Source: Acanthaster planci
Lineage: Eukaryota > Echinodermata > Asteroidea > Valvatida > Acanthasteridae
DNA: 62,000 nucleotides
NCBI RefSeq assembly: GCF_001949145.1
Contig: NW_019091474.1
Span: 893,490-955,489, forward strand
Reading direction: 5' to 3'
Made by a program: the position numbers and the translations under genes. How positions within the stretch are numbered: the first letter of the stretch is position 1; the number at the start of each line of letters is the position of its first letter. Under the pieces are notes generated by a model. It saw nothing but the letters and a program-made list of their open reading frames with translations, had not been told where the DNA came from and searched no databases. This document shows positions 35,901 through 50,900 of the stretch, piece by piece.

Positions 35901-38900
35901 CAGTATGATTTCATGTCAGGAAAACCAGCTTTTGGCCACACTCATGGAAACTGACTGTTATTACATGTACATGTACCGGTAGTGTGAGTCAGAATTCATA
36001 TTTTAGACATTGGCAGTGTGCCACAATTGACAGGCCATTGGCCGTGCACAAATTTTTATCATTTGCCGTACATGTGGCTGCTGAAAAAAATTCAAAGCGT
36101 GAAAATTTTATACCAGAAAGAGTGTCCACCGGAAGTGGCTCAAACGATTGCAAGTGAATGTCAATTTTGTACGTGTATGTAAATATGTATGGGTCATTTG
36201 ACCTGACTGAATGGGTTATTGGACAGTATAATTACATATCGTGTCAAGCTTTATGCCCAAAACTATGGTATCAACTTGTAAAAGCTTACTTACTTTGAGC
36301 ATGTCCAACTTTGCTTTATTAAAACCCCCTTCAAATGTCAAATAATTACATGGATGTATACATGTACATGTATACAGCACATGCACAAGTACATGTACAT
36401 GTACATTACATGTGCTGGTAGAACAAAAGGCCTTTTCTTCATTCAGTTGACGCTCACATCAAAAAAATCCCACCGAAAGTAACCACTGTAGGATATTCTT
36501 TGGTCTACGGTTAGGGGGTTTTAATCTCACATTCAAGTGTACATGTATCATTCCGATCTGTGGCATTCCAGTCTGGCAATTATTGATAATTATGGCACCT
36601 CTCTAATCAATGAGTTGGGGCTTTCCCCGGGTACAATGTATGCTGCGATTTGCATGACTGCACCTGTTGACATGGTTGGCTAGACAGTGAAATCCTTGCA
36701 CAGGGGAAACAATGCCACTTGTTTTTGTGTTGGGTGTAGTGCCATGGTCACAGAGTCAAAAGCCCATTGTCAGAAGTACATGTATACAGGAGGGTGTACA
36801 TGTACATGTACACATCACCTCGTTTGTGGGGGACAGTGGGAAATTAAGAGGATGACTTTTCTCAAAGCTTAAGCAAAGTGTCAACATGGTGTACTTGTAT
36901 ATTTTGAACTCAATGGTGACTGAAAAAATGTTAAAATCGGAAGGGGGAAAGCAAAGCTTTAGTGCAATGTTCAGGGCCCACTTAGGGACCCACCCCCATC
37001 TTTTTTAAAATTCAGGTTGCATACATTTTTGCATCTGCACCACTTTTTATCATAAAAATTTGAAACAAGTTTATATTCATCAGACAGCTTGGCAATCAAG
37101 AATAGAGTGTGTGAGATGAAAGGGGAATTAGAAGCTGCATCTGCCCTGCCCAACCTGCATTTTGATGGGTCTCGTTTAGGGGAGAATTTTACTTTTCAAA
37201 GTGCCCGTGATAATAAAAGGTCTGGCATTGTCATCAAGATTACATTAATGTACGGTATTAGTCAATCTACCCTTTTAGTCAGACAGGCCAGACTCATAAC
37301 GAAGGCTCAGGATGTCTGAAAGCCATGTGCAGATCTCTTGCAGCTACTTGTAATACTGCTCTGTGTAGCATTGCATCACTGTTTACTGTCTGCAATTTGC
37401 TCCAGACAAAAATTCATTGGCCGGAGCACCATGACGGCTTCTTGAGACTGCCGACACTTCGGGTTAATCAGTAACAGTTTGAGCCCTTTAATTATAAATT
37501 GCCGATGAATTTTGTGACTGGACATGGACCCGGTGCGTTGTACGGACTACGCTGTAGTTGGGACCGGTACATGTACATGCTGTACTACCAGACTACTGTG
37601 TGTTTAACGACAATTTGAGATTTGTATGATAGAGTGTTTTAGGTTAATCAAGATTTTTGTTGAAGCTGTTAATCTCATTTATCGGTTGGTTTGGACAATC
37701 TGTGAAGATTGGTGCGGTGTGTGTTATTGAAACACACTGTATGTATGTAAATCAAGGGTGTGAGAATTCAGCTTTTTCAGTTGCAGTCCAGTTTGTTATA
37801 TTTTCCACTTATGCATGTCAGCGTCATCTACATCCATTGAGACATTTGAAGGGAACAATTAATTAATTAACAATACATGCACCTGAAAGTGGAGGAGGGC
37901 TGAAAAAGTAGAGCTTGTAAACTGGCCATTCCCTTAACATGTTGTACTTGTACTTGTACATATGTACACATTGTTGAAAATTACATACATGTAGTGGCAA
38001 AGAGGTACTACATGAGCATTATACATGTAAATGTTGTAAAGAACATAAGATGGAAAAAAGTGCTTCAATTTGTTCATAATTCCTATGTTTCTAGAAATCA
38101 ATTTGCGTAAATAGTTAAACATCAACACTGGCTTTAACAATGCAGCCAATGTACATGTACATGTACACGTAAATGTACATGTACATGTACCGTACTACAT
38201 GTGCATGTACTATCCTCTGCAACACAGATTGTTTACCCAGTTGTGTGTATGTACCAATTCTTCTGAAATAGCTCAAATCCTCTTCTATTTCTGCATTGCA
38301 CAATGTACATGCACAATGTATGTTGGGCACGTATTTGTTCAGCAAACCTATGGGGCGTCCAATATCTTAGCAACACTTTGGGCAACAGATATACACAGTG
38401 AGGGATCGGTTCTTTCATATTGTTTGCCCACGATTGATCCGGCATTGGTTGGCCTTTTGTCCATGTGCAAATAGTGGAACGCTATCCACCCTGGGCAGTA
38501 ATCCTGATACTCTTTGTAATTAGTCCTTATATTTATTTTGGGAGGGCTGTGCCATACCCCCCCTGAAGAGCAGTCCAGTCGAGGAAGAAAGAAATAAAAT
38601 ACTGTAGTAACCTCTAGTGTTATACATGTACATTGTACCCTTTGAATAGATAAAAAAAAAAACCCAGAAATTTCTGCTTAAAAATACCTGAACGTTTGTA
38701 AATTTTCTCTAAATTATGATTACTGTAACTTTTTTTTTTCTGCAAATGACCAACATGTACAAGTAGAGTTACAAGTAGGGCAAAACCTCCCGAGTTGAAT
38801 GTATACACAAGTGCCAGTGCAGTATAAATTTACTGGTACTCATATGGAAAGGACAAACTCAAGGCTTATTACAGATGTGAAGGGCACCATGTTCATAAGT

Positions 38901-41900
38901 GCATTTAAGTGCAAGTCCATTTTTGTACAATCTCAGAAGTTTGTGTCGGCAACTCTCTCTCCAGAAACTTACACATGTACCAGTATATGGGTAATTCCAG
39001 AAAGTAGGGGTCCATTTATTTTTTGTCCGTGTTACATCTGATACAAGTAGATGTACATGTACCAGTACAATGTATGATTTTGTAAGTTCAGAACACATTT
39101 TGCTAATTTCTGAGAGTGAGAGTGCTGAATAAATGCAAATAACCTGCCAAATAAACAGTAATAGTTTGAAATCAATCCTGGTGATAGTTCCATGTCAAGT
39201 AACAAAGGTCATGAAACAGGGACATGAAAATGTCACACTTGTGGACCCCTAATTCCTGGAATTTTGCATCGAGTGTACGCTCGTCTGCAGGCAGTATCAT
39301 TGACATCAGAAAAAGATATATGTACCCCAAAGGAACATTTCTTGATGTGTTCAAATGACCAGCTCTTGTACATGTAGGGTTGTAACCCAACTTTTCTGAG
39401 CAGCATTCTGAGCAGGGTGTTGCATGTGCTTTATTTTTCCATGAAACCTTTTTCACCATCTTTCAATGAAAGTTATCGCGTTGAAAATTTAACCGTCAAT
39501 CTCCGTTTCAACTTTCGACAGCTGTGAAGGTGGATCAGTGTCAGCGGTCGCTTGTTCAAGTGGTACTAAGAATCCAAACAATGGATCATCTTCCAGTTCA
39601 GACTGCACAGTAAGTACACGCACACGTATTATTCAATGGAAGGTACTGTATTTTTGTTTTTAAGGTTTTGAAAGTAGTGAGGATTTCATACTTTAAGAAG
39701 CCAGCATGTGCCTGTTTTGATGACCGTGTTTGAAGGTCACCAAACCATTGCATTACATCCGTGGACGTATAATTTTACCCACTGTTTCAGAAAAGATACC
39801 GCCATTTCTCCGGCAGAACCGAAAAAAATATCTTACAATGTATTATCCCTAAATCAACAATTGGCAAAAAACGTGGATGATACTGTTTGATCTTATTTTG
39901 TGGCTTCGGAAGTGGAATGCGTAAGTCATTTTGGTTGTAAGTTTTGTAAAACCAGGTCATCCTTGCGCTACCTGTTTTGTTCTGTTTGGTTTGATGTACC
40001 AGTACCACGTATGTAAATTTTCAACTTTGGATTGCCAGACTGGCAAAATAAAAACAAGAATTTTATTGCTTGTTGTTACAAATGTCATCACCACGATGAT
40101 TTTTTAGTGGACTATCATAAGCAACTTGGGAATTGAAGGAACGACTTTTACATCACAGATTCAAATGGATGAGGATAGTGGTCGGTTTCGGAGGGTGGAA
40201 GACAAAGCCAGATATGGTACATGTAGTTGTACATGTACTGATGTACACTGTGATTAGTCTAAAGAAAACCCACGGAATGAGGTTGGGACTGAACACTCGG
40301 TCTCACATGTCGGCTGGGATGAGATTCGAACCCGGATCATAGAGATGACCGTACTGGTACATGTTGGCGAGGAAAAGAACCACTATGCCGACCTGACTGT
40401 GGTGGAGAATACACCTTAAACGAACTGGATATTATGATGTTTGAAATTGATTCACTTTGGAAAGAAATTATTTTACATGTACATACATACATTCAGCTCT
40501 GCTAATACCGGTTCATTAGAATGTATACAGGTCTGTATATGGATGTCACTGGCCCATAAAAATATTTTTCTGCACAGCTACATGTAGAAAAATTTGAACT
40601 TGTTCTTCGATTGATTTCTGATCCCTCTCAAAAGAAACCAAAAACAAAAAGTGGTAAATGTTTTGTATCTACCGAGCTAAAAGCCCTACACTTCTCTTTT
40701 ATTGAAAATCCAATCAATTAAATAAACATAATGAGCCCATTTGACAGTGGCATGTTGTTGGGTCCAAGGTTCAAACTCTAAAGCGAATCATCATCTCCTG
40801 AAGCTTTGAATTGACAGCTACGTGCACGTGTATATGTAGGCCTACTGTACAAGTACATGCATACAGGTTGTGTATAGTTATGAAGAGTGGTTTGTTTGCA
40901 GGGCGACCACAATGTCTGACACAGGCAAGGACAAGACTTTGTGGATTTTATTGGTCCCTAATGCATGTGTGATGTGTGGTTAAATGGAAGTGGTAATCCG
41001 TTTATGCTCTTCCGTTGCCATGGTTCCAAAAAAGAGAGCCGAATCAATACTTGCTTTGCTCTGGCCACATCCGGACTGCATCCCTGTGTTTTGGTTACGG
41101 CTGAGAATGATACGTGCACTAGGAAGCTGGTAGCCACTGCGTAGTGGCTACATCCACTTTGTACACTGCAGACGTGTTTGGTTCTAGTACTTTAAGCTGT
41201 AGCCAGTTGGTTTAGATGTGACCCTTCTACTGCTGAAACAGTAGTCAGGCTATTTCAAAATTTATTTTTGTGTTGGGGAGATGTTAATTTATATAATGGG
41301 TTTTGCCTTTACCCAACGTATATAAATGCTGTATGTTCAGTGCTTGTCTGAGAGCTTGTGAAAAAAACCACCTGACCACCGAACTTGCTGGGTCGGCTGG
41401 CCGGTCCGAGTCAGGTGAAGCAGCGGATACTGCGAACTATTTCAAGATGTATTTTTGACATCTCCCCAATGCAAAAATACATCTTGAAGTACATGTAGTT
41501 GGCGGTACCCGCGGTAGCCCTGTGTTGAAGCAGTACTCCATGGTGACTTTTGTTGAAGAATTGTAAAGTCTAATCAATTTCATTCAGGCGATGCCCGAAC
41601 AAAGTCCAACACTCATTGTGACATTTCTATTCAATCCAACATGTGTTCACGCACATGTACATGAACAGTACATGTAAGTAGGGGTGTAGACATCCCGCAA
41701 CCTTGTTTCATTGACCTACCTGGTACTGGAGGCCCTGATTCGATTGGCCAGTTAGTTGCTTGCTGAAGTGTGTAACCTGCTTCCTGATTGGTTGCTGTTA
41801 ATGCCTTACAGTGTATTGACTGGCTTTCTAACAAAGAAACTTTTTTTATGAACATGCGCTTTGTATTTTTTGTTTGCTCTTCCATGTTATGGTAATGTTT

Positions 41901-44900
41901 ACTATTGTAAACGTTAGGCAGTGTCTCTGGTCTGGTCAAATAAAGGGCAGAACCTCGGACTTGACTTGTTTAAAGAGATCTTGAATGCAGTCAAATACAT
42001 GTACGTGTATTCAGGATAAAAAGTGGCAGAAACTTCTTTCTAAGTTCTGCTGACGTAAACTCAAAAGTAATAAGAGAAGGAGTTCACATGAAGTATTACC
42101 GACTAAATGACATGTGTGGTACACGGTACCGGGTAGGTGTACTGTCCACTTGAGCATGTATACCGGTATGTACATGTACATGTGTACCAAACCCATATGT
42201 ATGTGTACACTGCACATGTACATGTATGTTATTGTGGCAATCACAGTATTCAAAGGAATAACAATGTCAGAATTACAATCAATCGAGGCACATACATGTA
42301 CCGTACATGTACCTGGTAGAGAGGATGAATTAAAGGAAAAGTACGGAGTAATTAAATTAGAAACAATACAATGAATGAAAATTAGTCGATGATTGCTGCT
42401 AATATTTAGACAGGCAATGCAATAAACAGAAATTATACATGTACGTACATGTACCCCGGTAGGTAACACAAAGCTACTGGGAAATTGTTTGTGAGACATT
42501 GGTTTAACAAAAAGAAATGCTACATGTACATGCACATGTATTCTCTGAATATAATCGACCAAAAAGAACAGTTTTGAACAGAGGTGACCCCCCCTCTTTT
42601 CGTAGAACCTTTTCTTGCCAAATGGCTTCCCCTCATACTTGTACTTTCTTTAACCCTAATCTTCCCCAACCACACAGAATTAAACAGTAGTAAAGTGTTT
42701 AATTCTGTGGGGATAGGTCTGGTAGGCCCATAACAGCAGGCTTTTGCATTGGGTTTGGCATACCTCGGAAAAACGATGTCCAACAGCGTCTGTGCACAAG
42801 GTCCCACAACGTCCCGTAAATAACTTGAGTTGAAGGTCTCAGTGATTCTAAGCAGTCTTGCTTTGGAACTTGTCAAGAGAGCCTCTTCCAGTTTTTGTAA
42901 ATATAAAGAAAGGAGTCCTCAGAGCATGAAATTACAGTCAGACATCTGCTGTTTTCCTGACCACTCGTGACAACAAAAGCAGATGTGGTTGGACACAACA
43001 TCTGAAGGAAGCCTAAAGTTAGAATTTCCTTATCAGTGAAAATGAAACTGTGTTTGTGCTTTCACTCTGATTTTCTGTGTTCCGGGTACGTGTACTGGAT
43101 GCATCATTTAAACTATATGTCCATGTATTGAGAGTGTGTTCTCATATGACGGTGCCCTATCAATAGCCAAATCTTTCAAATTAAAATTTAATGACAGAAC
43201 AAAAGAGATCATTTGTTGGTATGTTTTGTCTGACTGCTTGTGTCTTCCAGCTCAATTTGTCCACATTTTGCCTCGTTCCTGTAGGCCTGCGCAAGTGGGA
43301 GTTACAGCACAGCTGGGTCAGGCTCCTGTACCGTATGCCCAAGTGGGTATTCCTGTACAGTGGATGGGAAGCTGACCGCGTGTGTGGCACCTCAGTACTC
43401 ATTAGATGGGGAGTCCAGCTGCAGCAGCTGCCCAGCCATCTCCTACTGCCCAAATGCGAATGAAGCACCTAAGGTATGTGTATGAACGTGACTCAGTGGT
43501 TGCTGCCCAAGCAGGAATGGTGCAGCATACTCATCGCATAGAATGTCAATAGCCTGGGCATTTGAACACTCTATTCGAGGAGGGCAGTGTGCCTGTTGAA
43601 AGTGCAAATTGGTAATTCCATGTTTATCTTTGTAATGTTGTAAAGCAGGGTTGTCTTACTGGGATGAGTCGCTACAGTCTTTGCTTGTACGGTATCTAAA
43701 GCGGGTTACCAGCCAAAATGTTGGGCATTTGATAATCCTTGTGACCGGTTTAAAGCTGATTTCTACTCAGCGCGCCAATAAGGTCTGTGAAAGCCATCCG
43801 TAGCTCTTCACCCACTGGTATGTACCGGTAGGCCTGAGTACGGACAATGCCCTACTTTGAGTACAGTGTACGGGGTATCCTGTAGAGCCAGTGGGGTGGG
43901 AACCAACAGTCCAACGAGCACCATAGGAAAGTAAACTCATCAACAAAGCATGGTGCCGTCATCAGTGCAGCAGTTTGTCGGCAGTGTTTTTTCCCAAGCA
44001 ATAGTTGCTCCAGTACTCCAGTACTACTGTTATATTACAGGAACCTGTTTCACTCAATCACGTGTTGAGATTTGTCATCACAGCTCTGACCGAGCTGAAG
44101 CCGTTTTGTACCTGGTGCAAATGCAAACACAAATGCAGAATTTTGACATCGGATCAAACATGTCAAATATGTGTGTGCGGCAACACTAAGTTGAATGCAC
44201 GTCCACTTGCATGTAAGCATGCCCACTCGAGGGAGTTTCACTGCAATTTGTTTTGCGTCATAAAATTCGCTTTGCTTTCTTACCCGTATTTGCCTGCTAA
44301 CATACAATGAAGCTGTCTTTAGAGTGGAATGGCAAATTTTAAAAGGTTAGAAATCTTGCCTAGTGCATGTACAGTCATGTTGAAGTTAAGGGTCTTATTT
44401 ACACCTCCATTATTTGCCCATTGACCTTGTACCTAAAAAATAAATTTTTACAATTAGTGGTACAGTAAAGAGACGACAGTTACCATCATGTTTTTGAAAT
44501 GTTCTTGCTTTCAGAGTTGTAGTAGTGGAAGCGTGCCCAATTCGAACCAAACCGGCTGTGAGAACTGCCTTGAGGGGACCTACTCCAGCTCTGGTGACGA
44601 TACGTGCTCCGACTGCCTGGCTGGGTATTACAGCCTGGAAGGTGCGGCTAGCTGTACAGCTTGCCCAACAGGTAATGCAGAACAGGAGACCTGACTTCCA
44701 CTATGAACATCTAACAAAAGAAGAACAATGCAATAACAGTGGACGCTCGCTGTTAAGAGCTCTGTGTTTCTTTTGGTAGATGTTCGTAGTGTTCTAAGGA
44801 TAGGACAGGACAGGTCCTCAGAGCTTGTGAAATTGTATTGGTTGCCCTTGGCAACGCTGCATCAGCCTTCCTCACAGTTTGATTTAGCTACCTCTCAAGT

Positions 44901-47900
44901 AAACATGGAATGATGAACCTGTTTGACTGGACCTCACAAAATGAGTATTGTAAGCTCTTCACTCCAACATCCAGATGAAAGTACATGGGTAGAAACCTTA
45001 TGAGAAAAAAAAAGTCTCCCAGGTCAGAAGCCTGAAAAATTGTGATGTTGAAGCATTAGCTAGAAAACAGTAGAAGCTTGGATTTGGGAGACCAGACAGA
45101 GTCTCAATTCTGGAACCGAATTTTCATATCCGCTTTAACGCTAAGGCACCAGAATGCGGTGCAAGGCATTAGATGCTGAGGGATGCATTCTGCATCTTGA
45201 TTGGGAAGAGATGGTCTGTGTCCTTAATTGGAAGTTCATATTTCTGTAGAATGTTTTTAAACATAACTCATAACTAGGATTTGCCTTCAAAACTGCCATT
45301 GATGTGTTGTTTTAAGAATTTTGTGATCCATTGGCAGATAAAACACTGCAAATATGGAAAAAACAAAACTCGTTCTCATTCAGTGTGAACTAGGGGAAAA
45401 AGACAAATTACTTTTGCAGATCTGTTTGAAAATTAGCTGGGATTCTGTTTTTAATAAACGCAGAATAGAGCTTGGATGAGGGGTTTAGAAAAATAACCAG
45501 TTACTCCCAACTATAAAAAAAACAGGTTCATACTCTAGCATGGATGGCCAGTCTTCGTGCACTCCCTGCCAGGAGGGGTACTTCTGCTCCTCGACGAATC
45601 AAACCGCATGTGACCCAGGTGAATACAGTGGGGCCAATTCTACGTACTGTGTCAAATGCCCCGAAGGTTTTGGATGTGCAGGGGGAGCAGCTCCAGAGCG
45701 CTGTCTGGCGGGCACTTATGCCACCCTGGGAAGCTCCACCTGCGAGAGTTGCGGTCTGGGCCACTACTGCCCCGTGGACGAAAGTGGGGAGCAGTTGCCC
45801 TGCCCTACAGGGAAATTCGCCAATGAGACGGGCCTCCAGGAGTGCTACCCCTGCCGAGCGGGCCACTCCTGTTCGTTGACTGAGGAGACGGCCTGTGGGG
45901 CGGGAAGCTACAGCAACGCCGAGTCAACAGGTTGTCTCTCCTGTCCGGGCGGCCACGCCTGTGCCGGCACCTCACCCCCTCAGCAGTGTCTGGCCGGAGA
46001 GTATGCCCGTAATGGCAGTGACGCCTGCGAACCCTGTGAGGTTGGGTTTTACTGTGAGACACCAGGAACCGTGGAGCCTGTGCAGTGCCCCGAAGGTTTC
46101 TTCTCCAATTCTACCGGAGCTGATACTTGCACACAGTGCAGTCCGGGGTACTACTGCACCCGCACTACTGAAGTGCCATGTGACGCGGGCTTTTACAGCT
46201 ATGCGGGAGCAACGTCCTGCCTGCTGTGCGACGGTGGTTACAATTGCACTGGAACTGATGCGCCGCAGAAATGTCCTGCTGGCACCTATGCCCGTAACGG
46301 AAGCAGTGCTTGCACTCCATGCGAAGTTGGCTTCTACTGTCCGATTGATGGCCTAAGCGAACCTACTGTGTGCCCGGAGGGCCACTACCAAGATTCTGAG
46401 AATCAGCGGGCATGCGTGCCATGCTCAGCAGGTTACTACTGCACCTCCACAGCAGAGACGGCCTGCAATCCTGGCACCTACAGCTTGGACGAGGCCACCT
46501 CCTGCGACCCCTGCCCGGCCGGCTACTCCTGCAGCGGGGGAGCCCCGCCTGTCGAGTGCCTTGCGGGAACCTATGCGACTGTCGGGAGCGACTCGTGCCA
46601 GCCCTGTGAGATCGGCTACTTCTGCCCCTTCAACGGAACGTCGCAGATGATAAACTGTTCCGCAGGTGATCCTTGGTCTCTCCCACAAATCCATCCTTCC
46701 GTTCCGCCCATTCCTTCCAAACACGCACGCCAGCACCCCCACTCCCCCCACAAAATACACAAGCCGCTTTGGCGGTGATGCACAGCACGCGCGGTGTTGT
46801 CCACTTCAAAAAACCTCACGTTACAATTTATGTATGGTACGGTACACGCACATTTGCTTTCTGAGAACCCCAGGGTGTGGGTACTACGGTCAAGTTCTCC
46901 ATGGCATGTGAACATCATTAGATTGTGTAATTGTTAGCAACATGGCCATTACAGGGAGTTCATCCATTTTGTTACTTGTACAGTGCAATTATCAGAAGTA
47001 GCTCTTTAACAATCGCATTTCATTACAGGGGAAAATGTCAACTAACCTACATGCATTACCATTCATTCAGAGGTTGTGTCATATTTAACATGCTACCGGG
47101 CATGTGTTCATTATAATGCTTCTGTCTACATGTACAATGCATGTTCTGCTTCATAAGGTAATGTGAAGCTGAAGTGTGCATGGTAAGTAGTGCACTTGGT
47201 TTCTATCATATACATGTACATGTAGTGTAAAGTAGTAACTTTTAGGGCCTCACCTTTTGTCCACGTTAAATGCCATTGGCCAGGCACAGCGCCATATTTA
47301 ATTGCAATAATTTACAGTGCTGTATATGTACACGGATGTGGACCTGTAAATATACACAGCTTCCACTATGCATGTACATGTACATGAATGGAAGGCAGTT
47401 GATGAAACCCTTTAAACAAGAAGAGAAAAAAAACATATGCAGCAAGGTATGAGACGGAGAGAACCCCCCCTGCTTTGTGTTGGTCATTGTCTCGCAGGAA
47501 TCTGGGGAATTCCTTTCAGACATCTTGGGGGTGTGTGTTAAGTAACAATCGTCTGGAATGTGTATAGGGATTGGACATGTTGGGGGGGTACCCTCGGTCT
47601 CATTTCTTGCTGGGTATAGGAAAAAAAAGCTGGCAAAAATAAGTAAAATGGAAAGCTGGTGTTACTAATATTCATGTAGTTACATGTACATGTACTGGTA
47701 CCCTAGTAATTCATAAAATCTACAACTACGGTACATGTTCATGTTCATGTTCATACATGTATGTATAAAGTGTAGTACAGTGTATAAGGGGAATTGACAT
47801 CAACAGGTGAGTAATTATGGTACATGTGTACACCTAGAAGTTACTGTTGCTCAGCAAGACATGTTTTTGATTGAATGAGAGCAGTGTGGTGCTTTAGGTC

Positions 47901-50900
47901 ATTTGGGGATTGCCCCTGATTTGCAGAAGAATTCAAAGCTTTCTGTACAGCAATCTTTCTACTTTTAACATTGAAGTTTGTGTGGAAACTTAAGAAAGAT
48001 AAACATAAACAAAAACAACCGCCCAAAACAATGCTTGACACTGCGCTCGTGTCGTTAGGAATGTGGCCAGTTAAACTATTCAAATTTGCTAATTCCTAGC
48101 AACTTGTATGGTACATGTCCATGTTAGGTTGTAAATTGCACAGTGCTGCACAGCTCACCTTGTTCCCTGAATACTAATGCTTAAAAAGTGAAAAAAAAAG
48201 GAAAGAAAATAAGTGTTTGACTCTGAACCAACATCCAGGACTGTTCTGCCCAACACTGCAAAATACCGTTTGGGGCAATACATGTTTTAACAGTGGTACA
48301 CTTTGCGCCTGTTAATATCGAGTCCATCACAGGTCCCCGCAAGTCCATCACAATTCAGTCCATCACAGGTGGTCATGTACATGAAAAAAAAAAAAAGTTA
48401 AGCGCCAGGTCGATTTTGCATTCTGTTGCAAAAATCTCAGAATCCACTGTACATCCTGAATATCTGTTGGTTCAGTGTCACACACATCATGGAAAACTGC
48501 GCATTGGTTCAGCATTGCAGAGTTGAGTTGTCTTTGGGCTTTGCCACTAACGCTCATGGACAGTGGAGCTACTGCACAGCACTACTTATCCCGAAAGCGT
48601 GAAATGAAGATTGGAAAACTATGGTGTGCAAGTGTTCTTTTCAGTAATACTTTTTGAGTACAAAGCTACATGAGCATGTAACTGCAAAATTTGCCATTTT
48701 TCTCTGTTACAAAGTCTTAAACTGAGACACAAGCTGTTCAAATGAAATGTGACACAAGCACAAGAGAAGAAAACATCAGTCGCACTCTTGGTTCTAACTT
48801 CCACACTGACTTGTCAATTTCTTTCAGGCACCTACGCCAATGAGACCGGTTCCAGTGCGTGCCAGGATTGCGAAGCGGGCTACCGATGCCCCAGCCCCCA
48901 CCTGACCCCAGTGATCTGCAGCAGGGGTCACTACAGCGAGGCGGCATGGACCGAGTGCAGGGCGTGCGTTGACGGCGAATATGCCGACGGCTTGGGTAAG
49001 TCCCAAGTGCAGTATTACCTAGTTGCTGTGCAGGAAACACTGTTTAGCATCAAGTTTTGTTCAGCAAAATAACCACTTACCATGCAACTGGTACACTGAC
49101 TACATGTAGCAAGATATTTTGACTGGTAACCTATTTTGGTCAGCAAATATATTCTTCAGTTGGCAAATTTCAGTTGTTAAATTGTACCAAGAAGTTAACC
49201 CCCTGAACGAGTCCTTACTTCTCAGCCTAAATTCTTAAGCACTGTATGCATTGATTTTTTCCCCTCACAGTGCATGCCAAGCGTGGGTAAGGGCCTCACG
49301 TTCATACTTCTTGTCTTTCTAGAGCAAGATCTTACAGTGACAGTGTCAAAACTTGATAAAATTGTTGTTCCTGTAATGTCAGTTGTTAAACTTTGACTAC
49401 ATATTCAGAGTAATGATAATCTTGTACTGCACCAAGCAGGATTGGAAGACATAAACAGCCTTGTATAGTAAGGTTATGATTGACTTTTCCTATACTACAT
49501 GTAAACGGTGATCTTTTCAGGATCAACGCAGTGCCAGACTTGTCCCCCAGGCTATAAGTGTAGCACAACCTCGGCATCACCTCAGGCCTGCCCTCCTGGA
49601 AAGTACAGGTACAGTATACATGTTAATGTGTCAGGATGGAACCTTTTCAACTGTCTTAAAGGTGCTGAAGCATAGAGATATCATGAACCGGTATACAGGT
49701 ACAATGTACAAGTTAAAGCAGCGCATATGCGCAGCTGAGCTAACCAGCAGGGGAGCATTAACATAGCCAATAGCGTCTAGCAAGCAGATTAAGGGTCTTA
49801 GATCAGCTCACATGATCGTAGTCATCTGCGTGACCTCTGACTTCAGGTCGAAATCATTTGAATAGCTGTGCATGGATAAAGAAGGGTTATTGTCAAGGCA
49901 ACTTACCTGTGCTATTTTCACATCAACTCCTTGATGATTCCCTTATTGCAGCACGGGTGCTGCCAAGTACTGCACAGACTGCCCCGAGGGGAGCTATGCC
50001 AGTGGTTACAACTCTTCCTCCTGTGAGCTCTGCCCTGCTGGATCAGCATGCCTGGATCCAAGCACAGGTGAGATGGCCTTTCTGCTAGATAGATTTGCGC
50101 ATCGGCTGTTGGTGAGGGTATCTGCCCCAAGCAGTAACAATAGAAGAAGGTGTTTTCTCTGAAGAAATGACGCTGCTTTGGTGGGAACCCACTGTATGCA
50201 CAGATTCATGGGACTTGGCACAAGAAGTGCTGGGCATGCATGACCAAGTTTTGTTGGAATGTACGGTCTCTGCATGCGTGCCAGTCGCGTATTCAAGCCT
50301 GATTGAAAAAAGTATTCCCATCAGCGTCTCCCTTCTTTGCCGGTGAGGGCGCACTTTAACTCGGGGCAGATACCATTCAACATCTGATCCCCTAACACTC
50401 AAGTTTTACAAAACTGTGATGTCTTTGTGTAGTCAAACCTTTGAGACTATTTTTTTTACTCTGTGGTCTAGCTGTTAGAGTTCGTAGCTCCTGATCAAAA
50501 GTTGGAGAGTTGGAGTCCTGGCAGTTGGTATACATTGTGATCTTTGGCAAGTTGCTTCATCCCTACTTGTTCATGCCTCTCCCCCCAGGAGTAAATTGGC
50601 ATCTTTGAGGGCATGAAAGTTGTTGTGTTTGGACTTTTGCATGGTAGCATTTGGCTGGTATTGGCCTCAAGCTGGACCAAGAGAGGGCGCTATTTTCTTG
50701 GCGGCGGAGGCTCCCCTGGTCAGACGTAAACTTCCCTGGTTCACGAATGACTTGAAAATCGCTGCCAACAAATGGAACACTCCTGCTTCTGCTCGAGGCA
50801 GATGCTTCTCAGGGAGCTGAGTCTGGTCTTAAGATTGTTCAGATGTCGGGACCCCAATGTGTAGGGTTAATAGATATTGTAGGGTATATTGATATTGTGA

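Larger units (their letters stand above)
39610..43284 (+). other. Intron 3 of Cys-rich gene
   Basis: Contains a minus-strand SINE (40255-40410), two perfect hairpins (41441-41488, 42673-42709) and TGTACATG clusters at 42.16-42.31 kb. No additional exon was recognised. Confidence 0.6.

Noticed and set aside
40323-40389. tRNA gene
   Set aside because: Box A and box B are present, but the acceptor stem does not pair and the box spacing and downstream domain fit a SINE.
42011-42562. 183-codon minus-strand frame with many His/Val/Tyr
   Set aside because: Driven by TGTACATG microsatellite sequence; composition is low-complexity and there is no domain.
45540-46778. A single 412-residue gene starting at an internal ATG
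   Set aside because: It is exon 6 read from an internal Met and running on into intron 6. The Cys pattern stops at the donor at 46666, and the spliced frame continues cleanly in exon 7.
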